The position numbers were made by a program, and so were the translations under genes. From the NCBI RefSeq assembly GCF_014334135.1, contig NZ_CP060497.1, forward strand, positions 5,766,001-5,830,000: a DNA stretch of 64,000 nucleotides, given 5' to 3'. Positions within the stretch are counted from its first letter, which is position 1. The number at the start of each line of letters is the position of its first letter. Below are positions 63,598 to 64,000 of the stretch, piece by piece. The notes beneath the pieces were generated by a model. The model was given only the letters and a program-made list of their open reading frames with translations. It did no database searches and was not told the DNA's origin. This DNA comes from Olivibacter sp. SDN3. GTDB lineage: Bacteria; Bacteroidota; Bacteroidia; Sphingobacteriales; Sphingobacteriaceae.

Positions 63598-64000
63598 TTA
63601 CTTAAATTTTTCGATTTCAAACCTTTACTGGTAATGCCGGTTTCATATAATTCCTCTTTCAGATTCTATATAGGTATCGGACCAATGCTTTATCTTTCCC
63701 GTCGTAGGCCCGTATTCTGTTCAGCATTTGCACGACTATCTTGATTGGACGGTGCTGAGACTTGATCAGGATATCATTTAGCAACTTGACGATTTCATCC
63801 CGAATCTGCTTTAGGCTATAAAAAGGCACTTGTATGCCATATATTGTTGTTTTCGCGAGTTCTATATTTGATTGAGAAATAAATTAAAATATCACTAAAA
63901 TAATAACTTTATAAGTTATTACAAACATTAAGTGTCATAGTATCAGGATTATTCAGACAATCATACGATACCTGATGTGGAAGCTTCATTTTATTATTTA
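63598..64000. other. Upstream region of the efflux operon with a start-less frame
   Basis: No complete gene. Minus strand about 63666-63880 is open and reads LAKTTIYGIQVPFYSLKQIR, then DEIVKLLNDILIKS, but lacks a start codon in reasonable position. It may be a remnant or a gene with a non-standard start. Rest of the region is AT-rich and should hold the operon promoter. Confidence 0.3.

Overview
The window looks like chromosomal DNA of a Bacteroidota bacterium of the Sphingobacteriaceae type (Sphingobacterium, Pedobacter or Olivibacter-like). The reasons are the TAnnTTTG-type promoter elements, the Bacteroidota arrangement of the kdp locus (sigma-54 regulator, kdpFABC, porin, split KdpD), a Bacteroides-type MobC/relaxase pair, a tyrosine integrase lacking the classical first catalytic Arg, and a double-glycine peptide with a VKOR-thioredoxin fusion. 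No rRNA, tRNA or CRISPR array was recognised. The genus is inferred.

Layout. 1-0.7 kb: mobilisation genes (relaxase cut by the window edge, MobC). 1.4-24.9 kb: an ion-homeostasis and stress island with a sigma-54 response regulator, PfkB kinase, kdp operon with KdpF and three extra tiny proteins, porin, GT1 glycosyltransferase, split KdpD (KdpD-N plus a separate histidine kinase), MscS channel, TrkH/TrkA, a Na+/amino acid symporter, two small membrane proteins, NhaA and a tandem universal stress protein. 25.4-27.1 kb: arsenic genes arsR-arsM-arsC with two copies of a near-palindromic operator. 27.5-55.7 kb: an accessory region full of IS66, IS4-like and IS3-like copies, holding a ribosomal-peptide (bacteriocin-like) cluster. 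56.1-59.6 kb: a decayed IS66 scrap, a Ser/Thr kinase and a tyrosine integrase. 60.0-63.6 kb: a TolC / membrane-fusion / ABC-2 permease export operon on the minus strand.

The most interesting part is the peptide cluster at about 31-55 kb. A 73-residue precursor (41049-41270) has a double-glycine leader and a Ser/Thr-rich core with six Cys. Next to it are a membrane disulfide-forming fusion (inactive C39-like + VKOR + thioredoxin), a secreted TlpA-like thioredoxin, a LanC-like protein without zinc ligands, a C39 peptidase-ABC exporter and its HlyD partner. Around them are intact and broken sugar-modifying genes: a NodZ/O-fucosyltransferase-like enzyme, a PF03407-like transferase, several GT2-type genes, a DxD glycosyltransferase, a GT32-like fragment and an FkbM methyltransferase pseudogene. 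My reading, an inference, is a disulfide-bonded and possibly glycosylated secreted peptide system now partly in decay.

The IS copies record rearrangements. The two halves of one IS4-like element lie at 30968-31199 and 37895-39053 in opposite orientation. Each abuts an IS66 end and carries the same 8-bp duplication (TGATCATC), so about 6-7 kb including several glycosyltransferase genes has been inverted between IS66 copies. Another IS66 copy (50868-53117) is intact with an 8-bp duplication GATATAAC; a third carries two frameshifts.
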